Positions 46,545 to 58,020 of a DNA stretch of 64,000 nt are shown here, piece after piece. A program made the position numbers and the translations under genes. Source of the stretch: Imbricaverruca yamaguchii (lineage: Eukaryota > Arthropoda > Thecostraca > Neoverrucidae); contig JAOTOL010001655.1 of the NCBI GenBank assembly GCA_034440575.1, positions 4,373,001-4,437,000 of the forward strand. Direction: 5' to 3'. The notes beneath the pieces were generated by a model. The model worked only from the letters and a program-made list of their open reading frames with translations, did not search any database and was not told the origin of the DNA. Numbering within the stretch: the stretch's first letter is position 1; the number at the start of each line of letters is the position of its first letter.

Positions 46545-47545
46545 TTGACTGGCATCGTCTGTCTGTGGGTGGCATCGTCTGTCTGGGAGTGATATAATCT
46601 GTCTGGGAGTGTTGTCATCTGTCTGTGGGTGGTATCATCTATCTGGGAGTGGTATCGTCTGTCTGTGGGTGGCATCGTCTGTCTGTGGGTGGTATCGTCT
46701 GTCCGGGAGTGATATAATCTGTCTGGGAGTGATATCGTCTGTCTGGGAGTGGTATCATCTGTTGGTATCATCTGTCTGGTAGTGTTATCATCTGTCTGTA
46801 GGTGATATCATCTGTCTGGGGTGGTATCATCTGTCTGGGAGTGGTATCGTCTGTCTGTGGGTGGTATCGTCTGTCTGGGAGTGTATCTCTGTTGGGGTGG
46901 TATCATCTGTCTGGGAGTGGTATCGTCTGTCTGGGAGTGGTATCATCTGTCTGGGAGTGATATCATCTGTCTGGGAGTGATATCATCTGTCTGGGAGTGT
47001 TATCATCTGTCTGTGGGTGGTATCATCTGTCTGGGAGTGGTATCATCTGTCTGGGAGTGGTATCGTCTGTCTGTGGGTGGCATCGTCTGTCTGTGGGTGG
47101 TATCGTCTGTCTGGGAGTGATATCATCTGTCTGGGAGTGTTATCATCTGTCTGGGAGTGATATCATCTGTCTGGGAGTGTTATCATCTGTCTGTGGGTGA
47201 TATCATCTGTCTGGGAGTGGTATCGTCTGTCTGTGGGTGGTATCGTCTGTCTGGGAGTGATATCATCTGTCTGGGAGTGTTATCATCTGTCTGTGGGTGA
47301 TATCATCTGTCTGGGAGTGGTATCGTCTGTCTGTGGGTGGTATCGTCTGTCTGGGAGTGGTATCGTCTGTCTGGGAGTGTTATCATCTGTCTGTGGGTGA
47401 TATCATCTGTCTGGGAGTGGTATCGTCTGTCTGTGGGTGGCATCGTCTGTCTGGGAGTGGTATCGTCTGTCTGGGAGTGGTATCGTCTGTCTGTGGGTGG
47501 TATCGTCTGTCTGTGGCTGGTATCGTCTGTCTGGGAGTGGAAGTC
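46545..47545. repeat. 20-bp minisatellite, about 50 copies
   Basis: The unit is TATCATCTGTCTGGGAGTGG with GTATCGTC and CTGTGGGTG variants. Subtypes recur in runs, with blocks of about 160 bp repeated near 47100-47400, showing higher-order amplification. Confidence 0.95.
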
Positions 47546-48470
47546 GCCTGGCTGTTAGGGAGGTAGGTCGCCAGCCCCGCCATACCACACAGATGGGCAG
47601 TTCACCCCTCCCCGACTGTTTATCGAGCGCGAATTGTCAGGGAGCTGTTTGGACGGCTTTTCGCTGCTGATATCAGAGCTAATTGAACGATGACGTATGC
47701 GTAGCAACAGCCCATCGACGCCGGGAGTTTGTCTCCACCTTCAGCCCTGCTGACGCCAGCGGTCGTCGCCTGGAGCTCCGCCCAGCGGGCACACGGTTCG
47801 CTGTCTGCGCTCTGGTGTCACGTGACGCTCGTGAGCACGGTCTGGCGTGCGGCCAACGGTCCAGGCCTGCTGCCGACGTTGCTGAACACCGGGCTCTTCT
47901 TCACCCTCTCCGTGTCCCATTTGTCGTTTTCCCAGAGGTGCCTGTTAAATTGGCAGTATGTCATGGCCAACAACGGTGGTGGAAGAAGATTAGATCCGTT
48001 TCACACGAGAAGCGGCTGTGCGCTGTTCTGCGGAAAATATCGGCATTCGTACGAACGTAGCGGGTCTTCGGGGCGTCTGTGAACGATAATGTACGTTGAA
48101 GCCGGATATGAAGCAGTCGATAAGAAAACCGGTATAGTCCACTTGTATCGCCTGCTGTGTTTTCTGTGGCCGATAAGAAGCCTGCGTCTCCCACGCTCCA
48201 GAGAAGTTGATTACTTTTTCGGCCGGTGATCGATACTACCAACCGTTTGTTCATGTGAGTGTTCTACATGGCGCTTGCACACTCAAACACATCAAATTAA
48301 ATGCCGCAGCTATCCTTGTGATGTCGCGATGATAAGAAACACATCAAGAAAATCCCACAGCGAGTTTGGTTCTTGTCGGGTCGGGGATCGGGCCGGCGAA
48401 AGCTGCGGTGGCTTCCACAATTATCGCCCCCGATAATTGCTCTCTGGAGAGCGGCTGGGCCGTAAAGTGA
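47546..48470. other. No gene recognised
   Basis: Mixed DNA. Frames open between 47680 and 48080 show no recognisable domain or borders. Confidence 0.45.
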
Positions 48471-48475
48471 GTGTG

Positions 48476-48580
48476 TCGACCGTGAAGGCGAAGGTGCTCA
48501 CGGTGCGCTTTGCGAAGGCGCGCACGGTGTGAATGGCCTTCACGGTCGCACCGTGAAGGCCATTCACGGTGCGCTTTGTT
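48476..48580. repeat. GTGAAGGC-rich region with perfect hairpin
   Basis: Arms GTGAATGGCCTTCACGGT (48529-48546) and ACCGTGAAGGCCATTCAC (48550-48567) are perfect complements around CGC. Related GTGCGCTTTG blocks flank on both sides, so a longer imperfect hairpin can form. Confidence 0.9.
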
Positions 48581-49154
48581 CTTAAGGATGAGACGATTAT
48601 CCCGGACTTGCCGCTCGATTCTCAATCCCGCGCAGTGTCAATATCAAGGCTGCCGTGAAGACTGCGCCCATTACCTGGGGATGTCAACAGAACCGAGCCG
48701 GCCGTGAGAATGGAGCGATCCCGTTCTCTTCTCCAAGTTCATCCCGACTTACATCAGAACATAGCAGGAATTTCTGTTTGAGCAGTAAGTAACGTCCACT
48801 GAAGCCTCTTCTCACAGACACCCACAAATGGCAAAGCTATGTAAAACAAATATATTGGAGAGTTGCATGGCAGTGTGAGGTAATATAACAGACGCCCAAC
48901 ATGCTGAGACGTACTTCAATATTTGCCATTGCATTGCTCAGCTCTCCAGCTGCTGGCCTGAGTAGCAATCACTGGAAGCGTCAATCTACAGTCTACCCAG
49001 AGAGGAATTGTAAGTGCCAGATCCCTCGAAGCGTGAATCGCTGCGTGATCGAGACTGTCGCATCACCCGATACGAAGCACCGCGGCACTGGCCAGGCAAC
49101 TGCACCGGCCACAATGCTGAAGCCGCTTCCTGCCGATGGCGGCCGCCCGTCGGA

Positions 49155-49412
49155 TCTGCTCTCGGGATCAGGATCGGATCCGTTATCGGTATCCGGATCG
49201 GATCCGTTATCGATATCAGGATCATAGCAGTTATCTGGATCCGGACCGGATCCATTCTCGAGATCCGGATCGGAACCGTTCTCGAGATCCGAATCGTGCC
49301 CGTTATCGGGATTCGGATCAGATCCGTTACCGGGATCCGAATCGGATCCATTCTCGCCATGTGGATCGGATACAGGCTCGGTATCCGGATCGGACCCGTT
49401 ATCGGGGTCTTC
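49155..49412. repeat. 24-bp minisatellite, about 11 copies
   Basis: The unit is GGATCGGATCCGTTATCGGT plus ATCC, with considerable divergence. As 24 is a multiple of three, open frames of SDPLSVSG or DPIRIPIT type run through it on both strands. Confidence 0.88.
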
Positions 49413-49954
49413 ACGCGGGATCCGCATGGGCTCCGTGGATCAGCGTGCGGACGGTGTGGAGCCGCCTCTCCAGGAGACTCGCTGACGGTACGGACCCCCT
49501 GAAACTTGGCCGCTGCTACCGCAAGTTGACTGAAGCCGCTGACGGCTGTTTGCTTCTCGATGCTGGGTAGGCAGCCAGCTAAGCCATGCAGTGACCGTCG
49601 CCTGTCCCACAGAGCTTCTGCCGACAGGCGAGCAGGAAGGCACGGACTCACCGGACTGGCTTCACGAGGCTTGGCGGGCTGTCTCGGCCCTCTCGCCTCT
49701 CTCGCTCGTGCGGCCCTCTCGTCTCGCCATCTGATGGGCTGACGTGTGTGACTAATAACTGATTCGAACCCGGCTGTAGCGGCATCGGCTGCATGAGTTT
49801 GCTGCGAACTTGTGCATTCATGCTGTTCATATTTCAAACAGTTCATTATTCATACCGTGAACGCAAAAATGTGTCCATGACAGCTATGGCAGCCATCATT
49901 CCTGGAGTCCGCACATTTATGTCATGTAAATCTTGATATAAATCTTAATATACA

Positions 49955-50002
<48 letters not shown>

Positions 50003-50388
50003 TGCTTAGAATAGCAACAAGAACTACTCATTGACTACTCTTTGACGCTGAGATGCGGTACTCAACTACTGCATGCACCAAGAGAATGCAACAAGTAACT
50101 TGACCCACTCAGCTAGCTCGAGGTGGGGTGGGATGGGGAACTGGTCACAGTTTTGGAGGTTGCAGAAAAATTAGCACAACAGCAGCAGCGCGCGGGTGCA
50201 CTACGCACCTCACGGCGCGCGCCTGGAGCACACAGCCTCTGTCTCGGCCTCCGCAGAACACCCGAGCTGCCGGTCCCCACTGGAAACTTGCCTACAGTCG
50301 CCGGCGACTGCAGCGCCCATCACACCAACTGCGGCATGATGCGGGAGAAACCGAACAAAGAGCGTCACGTCCGAATGCTGGAGCGGCC
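49413..50388. other. No gene recognised; (TA)n at 49958-50000
   Basis: Mixed DNA with a TA dinucleotide tract of about 21 repeats. Confidence 0.6.
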
Positions 50389-50476
50389 ATGGACTCCGAC
50401 AGTGGCGGCGCGTCGGCCGTTGACGGCCAGATAGGTCGCAACCCGAATCGCGCCGCCACTACCGCGAACACGTCAG
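50389..50476 (+). CDS. Possible alternative first exon
   Basis: ATG in a strong context (GCGGCCATGG) opens 29 codons plus one base, ending at ACGTCAG/GTGCGC, a good donor. The residues are MDSDSGGASAVDGQIGRNPN then RAATTANTS. Third positions are mostly G or C. The phase-1 end matches the 52130 acceptor just as the exon at 40737 does, so the two could be alternative starts of one gene. The evidence is only phase, context and codon use. A later donor, GGACAG/GTCAGG at 50508, would put the downstream exon out of frame. Confidence 0.3.
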
Positions 50477-50504
50477 GTGCGCCTGCCGACTCGGCCACGG
50501 CTGG

Positions 50505-50840
50505 ACAGGTCAGGTCACGCGCAGGTCAGACCAGGTACAAGTCAGATGATGCGCAAGTCGGATATGGCGCAGGTCAGATGAGGCGCAGGCCAAATCAGGC
50601 GCAGGTCAGATCAGGCGAAGGTCAGGTCAGGCGCGGGTCAAGTCAGGCGCGTGTCAGGCAGGTGCAGGTCAGACCAGGCACAGATCAGACCAGGCGCAGG
50701 TCAGATCATGCGCAGGTCAGGTCAGGCGCAGATCAGATCAAGCGCGGGTCAGGCGCAGGTCAGGTCCGGTCAGATCGGGCGTAGGTCAGATCAGGCCAGT
50801 CGCAGATCAGGTCAGGCGCAGGTCAGGTCGGCGGCGGTGG
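50505..50840. repeat. 15-16 bp repeat CAGGTCAGATCAGGCG
   Basis: About twenty imperfect units of CAGGTCAG followed by (A/G)TCAGGCG or ACCAGGCA. Each contains CAG/GTCAG, a donor-like hexamer in the plus direction. Confidence 0.88.
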
Positions 50841-51355
50841 GCCGCGTCGCGTGGGCCTACTGCAGCTCGGCGCCTCCCCCTGGCGCGGGCCACAAATGGC
50901 GGTGTGCCACACCCGCCCACGTCACAACGGACAGCACGGTCAGTTGCGATGACACGCCGCTTTCGGCATCGGTGACCGGAGCCAGTCGTGGCAGAGCGGC
51001 GGAGAGGAGATCGTGCCGAGCGTCGCATTCCACTGCAACGGCTGCTCCTCCGCCCACGAGCACCGTCCGGATGCTGGTGGTCCAGCCACTCTGATAGTGC
51101 ATGGCACACGCCACGGACAGCGCGAGCGTCACATGACCAAGCCATGGGCTTGGTGGCGCCGCGACAGACGGAAATTCCACCCGGGGTGCGTATGTCAACT
51201 TCTTTTGACGGGCTGTCACGCTCTCGCCAGGTGCAAGGAGCGCCGGCGGTTTTTACGACGCACTCAGCTGAGGTGCGGGGGTGGTCAATCCCTCTCACTG
51301 AATGGTATCGTGGGAATCGAATGGCTAGCACCTTTATGTGTGTGTGTGAAGAGAG
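50841..51355. other. GC-rich DNA, no gene recognised
   Basis: Several frames are open because of composition. I found no exon borders. Confidence 0.4.
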
Positions 51356-51360
51356 AGAGA

Positions 51361-51363
51361 GAG

Positions 51364-51430
<67 letters not shown>

Positions 51431-51472
51431 CGGAGCCAGGAACAGAGCCAGAGACAGAGCCAGAGACGATGA
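51361..51472. repeat. 6-bp repeat GAGCCA, about 18 units
   Basis: A pure hexamer run followed by GAGACAGAG variants. Translation gives Glu-Pro or Arg-Ala dipeptides depending on frame. It is not taken as coding. Confidence 0.93.
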
Positions 51473-51904
51473 GAGTGCTTGAGAGAGAATGTTTGGGCGA
51501 GAGAGAGAGGAGATAGAGAGATGGGGGGGGTGCGTGTGGCCGCGTGGTCAAATGACGTGATCCCAGAGCCACACACCCAGGGCGGGAATACTGTTGGAGT
51601 CGCCAGTATGTGTGTATTAAGCCTCGCCCAGTTGCGGCATCTTGACAACTTCGCCAGTGGAGGCGAGGTGGCCTATTGGTTCCAAACGAAACATCCTAGG
51701 AAGACAAACCAAAACTGACGGGGTGGGACAAGGTCTGGCCATTAACGCCCAATGCCTGTATCTGGGGTGATAGATGACCATTCAGGTCAGGTCATTGTCA
51801 GGTCAAGCTAATTTTCGTAACAATCGAGACGTTTCGCAGGCTTACGAAAAATACTTCTGAAATTGCAACAGGTGTGCACTTTCAAAAAATATTATCAGTG
51901 TGTT

Positions 51905-52129
51905 CGGTATATGACGTCCCTAACCCCCAGTGCCAGATATGACCCGCCGTCCTTGACCCCCAGTACCAGACATGAGTCAACAGTCCCTAACCCACAGCGT
52001 CAGGTATAACCCGCCGTCCCTTACACCCAGTACCAGGCATGACCCCGCCGTCCCTTACCTCAGTGCCAGTTATGACCCCGCCGTCCCTAACCTCAGTGTC
52101 AGTTGTGACCCGGCGTCCTTGACCCCCAG
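51905..52129 (+). repeat. Acceptor-bearing array, about 36-bp unit
   Basis: Seven units with CCGCCGTCC, (C)TTGACCCCCAG and TGCCAGATATGAC blocks. Each has a pyrimidine-rich run ending in CAG or CTCAG followed by T or C, like a 3' splice site. The last unit's CAG (52127-52129) is the acceptor of the exon at 52130. Confidence 0.85.
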
Positions 52130-52326
52130 TGCGGGAGGCGGACGCGATGTCCCGCGTCGACAGCGGACACGAGACGCTCCTCGACGACGACTCGCCGACG
52201 CCGACGTTTGAGGGCGCCGACCTCAACAGCACCCTGCCCGAGCAGCACATTTACGAAGAGGTGCCCAACCGCAGCGGCGGACCGCCGGCCAGACTGCCGC
52301 ACATCAGCGGTGTGCTGCACAACAAG
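52130..52326 (+). CDS. Probable second coding exon, unknown gene
   Basis: It starts after GACCCCCAG and ends at AACAAG/GTGCGT, a near-consensus donor. The first two bases complete the codon split at 40875, giving Val, and 65 full codons follow to a phase-0 end. Joined to the first exon this makes 112 residues. Features are a start READAMSRVDSGHETLLDDD, then SPTPTFEGADLNSTLPEQ, a tyrosine motif IYEEV (87-91), a Pro/Gly/Arg stretch and the end LPHISGVLHNK. Third positions are overwhelmingly G or C. No domain is recognised. The final 33 bases (residues 102-112) are the start of the downstream array. Confidence 0.7.
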
Positions 52327-54090
52327 GTGCGTGTCATAATACCTGCCGCACATAAGCGGTGTGCTGCACAACAGGTGCGTGTCATAATACCTGCCGCACA
52401 TCAGCGGTGTGCTGCACAACAAGGTGCGTGTCATAATACCTGCCGCACATCAGCGGTGTGCTGCACAACAAGGTGCGTGGTGTGCTGCACAACAAGGTGC
52501 GTGTCATAATACCTGCCGCACATCAGCGGTGTGCTGCACAACAAGGTGCGTGTCATAATACCTGCCGCACATCAGCGGTGTGCTGCACAACAAGGTGCGT
52601 GGTGTGCTGCACAACAAGGTGCGTGTCATAATACCTGCCGCCCAGGTGCGTGTCATAAACCGCCGCACATCAGCGGTGGCACAAAAGGTGCGTGGTGTGC
52701 TGCACAACAAGGTGCGTGTCATAATACCTGCCGCACATCAGCGGTGTGCTGCACAACAAGGTGCGTGTCATAATACCTGCCGCACATCAGCGGTGTCTGC
52801 ACAACAAGGTGCGTGTCATAATACCTGCCGCACGTCAGCGGTGTCACAACAAGCGTCACAAAAGGTGCGTGTCTATACTGCCGACTGGTGTGCTGCACAA
52901 CAAGGTGCGTGGTGTGCTGCACAACAAGGTGCGTGTCATAATACCTGCCGCACATCAGCGGTGTGCTGCACAACAAGGTGCGTGATCTGGTGTGCTGCAC
53001 AACAAGGTGCGTGTCATAATACCTGCCGCACATCAGCGGTGTCTGCACAACAAGGTGCGTGTGCCACGTAGCGGTGTGCTGCACAACAAGGTGCGTTGCC
53101 GCACATGCGGGTCTGCACAACAGGTGGTGTGTGCACAACAAGGTGCGTGTCATAATACCTGCCGCACATCAGCGGTGTGCTGCACAACAAGGTGCGTGGT
53201 GTGCTGCACAACAAGGTGCGTGTCATAATACCTGCCGCACATCAGCGGTGTGCTGCACAACAAGGTGCGTAAACCGGTGTGCTGCACAACAAGGTGCGTG
53301 TCATAATACTTGCCGCACATCAGCGGTGTGCTGCACAACAAGGTGTCGTGTCATAATACCTGCCGCACATCAGCGGTGTGCTGCACAACAAGGTGCGTGG
53401 TTGCACAACAAGGTGCGTGTCATAATACCTGCCGCACATCAGCGGTGTGCTGCACAACAAGGTGCGTGGTGTGCTACACAACAAGGTGCGTGTCATAATA
53501 CCTGCCGCTCATCAGCGGTGTGCTGCACAACAAGGTGCGTGTCATAATACCTGCCGCACATCAGCGGTGTGCTGCACAACAAGGTGCGTGGTGTGCTGCA
53601 CAACAAGGTGCGTGGTGTGCTGCACAACAAGGTGCGTGTCATAATACCTGCCGCACATCAGCGGTGTGCTGCACAACAAGGTGCGTGGTGTGCTACACAA
53701 CAAGGTGCGTGTCATAATACCTGCCGCACATCAGCGGTGTGCTGCAAGGTGCGTTGGGTGGCTGCAACAAGGTGCGTGTCATAATACCTGCCGCACATCA
53801 GCGGTGTGCTGCACAACAAGGTGCGTGGTGTGCTGCACAACAAGGTGCGTGTCATAATACCTGCCGCACGTCAGCGGTGTGCTGCACAACAAGGTGTCCC
53901 GTGGTGTGCTGCACAACAAGGTGCGTGGTGTGCTGCACAACAAGGTGCGTGTCATAATACTGCCGCTCATCAGCGGTGTGCTGCACAACAAGGTGCGTGG
54001 TGTGCTGCACAACAAGGTGCGTGGTGTGCTGCACAACAAGCTACGTGGCGTGCTACACAACAAAGTGCGTGGCGTCCTACACAAGGTGTA
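52294..54090 (+). repeat. Exon-end/splice-donor minisatellite
   Basis: The basic unit is 49 bp: 33 bp identical to the last 11 codons of the exon (CTGCCGCACATCAGCGGTGT, GCTGCACAACAAG) plus the first 16 bp of intron (GTGCGTGTCATAATAC). A 24-bp sub-unit (GCACAACAAG/GTGCGTGGTGT type) is interspersed. I count about 43 donor-like AAG/GTGCGT sites. The last units (54035-54090) are diverged. Confidence 0.95.
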
Positions 54091-54690
54091 TGGAGCCCGT
54101 CACAACTTCTGCCGCAACATCAGTAACATATATCACTTAACTGCTGTTTTTGCCGTTGTTAATTCCGTCCTCCAAAAACATTGCCTGTCGATGGTGTTAC
54201 TTGACACGACGCAAGCTGCCACACCTTTGTCAACATCCCCCCCCCCCGCGCCCGCATGCCGATTAATTGCGAAGTGTTCATGAGCAGCGATGCAGACAGA
54301 ACACAGGCACTTCTCCTTCGCAGCGGAGACTCGTGACTCCCACTCGGCTAGTTTGTGCGCTGCTGCTAACTGACCAGGTGTTGAAGTCACCAGACGTGAC
54401 CCAGCGCTCATATACAACGTGTCTGTAGATGGTAAAAGGTCACGTGTGAACGTCGTCAGATGCGACACGGGGTACAGCATGACCAGGTTCTTACGTGCGG
54501 CTCACGATGACAATCCGATTCTCTTTCCTGTTCGTGACTTCTTTGGCGATATATAACGAATTTTCACCTTTGTGTAAGAAGCACCATTGTACCGCCTACG
54601 CAGGCATCTGCTGACAAATTGTGAGTTGATCGCAATCTGCATCACTACTGAACACGATGGATCAATTTAGAAGGCTGGGTCGGCTCCAGT
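54091..54690. other. No gene recognised
   Basis: Presumed intron or intergenic DNA after the donor array. A C run lies near 54239. Confidence 0.5.
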
Positions 54691-54693
54691 TTT

Positions 54694-55028
54694 GTCCTGT
54701 CCTGTCCTGTCCTGTCCTGTCCTGTCCTGTCCTGTCCTGTCCTGTCCTGTCCTGTCCTGTCCTGTCCTGTCCTGTCCTGCCCTGTCCCTGTCCTGTCCCG
54801 TCTGTCCTGTCCTGTCCTGTCTGTCCTGTCTGTCCTGTCCTGTCCTGTCCTGTCCTGTCTTGTCCTGTCTTGTCCTGTCTTGTCCTGTCCTGTCCTGTCT
54901 TGTCCTGTCTGTCCTGTCCTGTCCTGTCTGTCCTGTCTGTCCTGTCTTGTCCTGTCTTGTCCTGTCTTGTCCTGTCTTATCCTGTCTTGTCCTGTCTTGT
55001 CCTGTCATGTCCTGCCCTGTCCTGTTCG
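54694..55028. repeat. 5-bp repeat CCTGT
   Basis: About 65 pentamers. The first 80 bp are pure. Later parts include CTTGT and shortened CTGT units that change the register. Confidence 0.97.
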
Positions 55029-57830
55029 GACCGGTCCGGATCTGCCGCGTCGATCCGGCGTCCGCACAGGTGCGGCACAGGTGTGGCGATTTGTGCTGAT
55101 TGCTCTGTGACGGTGTCGGTTACGGTCGGTATGGGTGCCGACAGTTGGATTTCTGCGAGTCACATGACAGTCCACCTGTCACCCCACACTGCGGAAGCTG
55201 CCATATACGATGCCGTGACACACTGTGACCGCTACTATATGCAATACCACGGCGCACTGCGCACTCCCGTATGGTATGCCAGAGTCCCGCGTCGGTTGGA
55301 CAGCCAGTGGCGCGCGCAGGAGGGTAGGAGACGGTGATGCAGCTGCCGTTGGAGGGATCCTCAGGTCCAACAGGGCTGTGTTGGCTCCGGCTCTGCCTGT
55401 CTGGACATGGCCGGCCAATGCAGTTCATGACAGAAATAGGTAATCGTATAATAGGAAGGATTCGGTCCAATATCCCTTGTTATTTGGAAGCAAATATAAT
55501 CATGGTGATTCAATCGAGCAACAGCTTTCGAAGGAGGTCAACCCATATCGATACATTTTAAGTAGATTAACAAATTATCCCATAAGTACATCCGGCTGTC
55601 CGTGCAAAAGGAAAACATTTGTGATGCCCAACCATTCATCTAAACTGAATGTGATTTTTAGTATATGTGATTGTCGTTTGAATCAATGTGAATTTAATGT
55701 GATTAGCGTTTGATTGTACACGAAGTATATATCGGGATTTGGTGCTAGGACTAACCTTGCTTGATGTTTGGCCAGCTTGTGTTGGTAATTGGTGTGTTTG
55801 TGTGTGTATGCATGCTTTGATGCGCACGCGCAATACTAACTTCCGGTGGATGGGCCGAGTACATACACGACGTGGCATCTTAGGCTTGTTTTGGCCATTT
55901 CGAGACTATGGACTGGATGAGACGGAGAGACAGATAGCATCGTGACAAGAATTACAACTGGATTAGGCTGCGTAGCAGTGCTGGAGACGTCGATGCATTT
56001 TATGAATGAAAGTGCAAGCGAATAACTTCCGGTTGGTTGGTTGGTTATTGGAGTTTAGGGGCGCATCGAGAATAACTTCCGGAATAACTCTCATCACCAC
56101 ACCCGTGTATACGGAAGACCGCTGAATATAACAATATATGCTTTGGATAGCACCTACAGGTTGCAGCGTACAATTCCGGGCTGCCAGCCTAATTCAGCCG
56201 AAATTTATTGCACGATTACAACCCCCGTCTGGGCTCGGGAGCACCCAGGTTCGGAGTGGGCGTAGAGGTAAGTGGTGCCTGGCGAGCGGAGCGGAACTAC
56301 TAGTTGCGTTTTCTTCCGCACATTCGTATCGACTGATATCAAAGTGGTAAAAGGCAACACGGTTGTCTTGGGAGTGATGCCCAGCATAGTTGTGCTATTC
56401 TGGGAGATTATATGTGCAGCTCGGTCCTTGTGTGTGAATACGCTATATTGTTAACATCCGTCAAATTTTACAAATGCCATCCACTTGTCATTGGATTGTG
56501 CATGAGAAGGATTTTGCATGTGAATAGATTCTGAAGCAAATGCGATGTTTTAAGTACGATTTGGGTATATCCGGGTAAAACTAATCAATAAAACCAATAA
56601 TCGTAAGTGAGTATACAATAACATAAACACCAAAATGTACCTTAATGCGGTGACCTTGAAGCAGAACACCCATTGCTGTGCCATAGTGACTATAATAATG
56701 TAATGGGAACTGAAAAAATCAAAGCCAATATGCATGTTTACGTACCCATGGCATTAGCATCTCATTTAAACATCCCAAAGATAGAGACGTTTATTAAGTT
56801 GCCTTGACGGGTCAAGCCTAACTTGATCTGATGCCAACGAGCCCCACCCTTCAAAAACAACCACGTACGTTGCTCATTGGACACACACGAGTCAGGGGCT
56901 TCATGAGCTTAATTCGTCCGTTCTTGACGTGGATGACTAAAGGATGGACCAATGGTAGTCCTCAACTATTTTCTGAGTTCCTTCGCTTCATCTCAACTGC
57001 GGCATTATGAATGGTATAAGAAAAAACTTTGCCATCATTATTGCAAGACTCGGAATGGCCTTGTGTCCCTTCTGAATCGGAATGCGTCGAAACCGAACTG
57101 ATTGGTGACATTGGTGCAAAGATGAAGTGGGCATTATAGTCTCCAGGATAATGGTAGCTAGCCAATACTCCAAACAAGGCCGGGCGGGTTCGCTACCGAT
57201 GAGTGCTGGACCATGGCAACGCTGCTAGAATGGTGTGTGCTTCCGCACATTTCTGGATAGATGCGGCCTTTGCCATCGACATGCGGCAGAAGATAAAGCC
57301 AGTCACTTCTCTCGCCTGGCGTTGTTTCATTAATTCCGATGCAGTGAGCCATCGTCCCAACACGAAGAAAAGTAGGCGACATTGTGCTGGCCGCATTCCG
57401 TGCAAACAACTATTCGTTTATGACCCCCACCTTACCGGTGTTGTGAAGCAATCGCTGCACCAAATTACTATTTTCTCGTATTGCCTTTGGTTGCACTGAG
57501 ATGACTTCCTGGCCAATAAATACAGCTTAGTCTTGGTGTTTGAAGCATAGATGCATTTCATTTGATAAGCTGAATGCTCTCTGTGCAACAACTTGCGTGA
57601 AGTAAAATAATGCGTCAGTTTGAATTTCCTTCTCACTGCACCACTCGTACACCGCGTGTAGCTGGGCTTGAGCCAGCAATGGTGGCGTCCCACTCACACC
57701 ACCACTGGCGCGACACCATCTGACCATCGGACTGTTGCACCTCATTTCCACCCATAGCGGTGGCTTGAGCAAAGCACAATTGGTGGTTAGTCAGTTATTA
57801 GGCTCTTTGTACGCATCAACTTCACCGGAT
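55029..57830. other. No gene recognised
   Basis: Mixed DNA. A dispersed motif copy (GGTTGGTTATTGGAGTTTAG, GGGCGCATCGAG) lies at 56032-56070. Minus-strand frames between 56960 and 57770 look like pieces of one decayed protein, but I could not assign a family. Confidence 0.45.
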
Positions 57831-57839
57831 GTGTACAGC

Positions 57840-58020
57840 GCTAATGACTAAACAATTGGTGGCTATTGGCCTTGCAATAAGTGAACCGTTGGACCACACA
57901 GAGTAGCTAACCTCTCGCGCCGATTTGCCGCGGGCTAGGAGTAGCGAAAGGTGAGACTCGAACCAGCAATATTTCGATTGTGAGGTGGATAGCTTACCAA
58001 AAGACCACCTGCCCCAACCA
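57840..58020 (-). mobile_element. tRNA-derived SINE, family B, copy 3
   Basis: The minus strand reads GGTGGTCTTTTGGTAAGC, CACAATCGAAATATTGCTGG, GTTCGAGTCTC, GCCCGCGGCAAATCGGCGCG, AGAGG and a tail with GGCCAATAGCCACCAATTGT. It is more diverged than copies 1 and 2. Confidence 0.7.

Noticed and set aside
47683..48082. Membrane-protein-like frame (hydrophobic stretch around 47840-47960)
   Set aside because: Two overlapping frames are open in GC-rich DNA, hydrophobicity is weak, and no splice borders or family motif were found.
48986..49846. 286-codon minus-strand frame
   Set aside because: Half of it is the 24-bp array read as DPIRIP-type repeats. The rest has no motif or splice context.
51337..51516. 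Glu-Pro repeat protein segment
   Set aside because: A pure hexamer microsatellite with alternative open frames on both strands.
54694..55028. Telomere-like repeat
   Set aside because: CCTGT pentamers are not a known telomere repeat, and the tract is internal and degenerate on one side.
56962..57772. Stacked minus-strand frames as a decayed transposase
   Set aside because: They could be one broken protein in several frames, but I could not match conserved residues of any transposase family I know.
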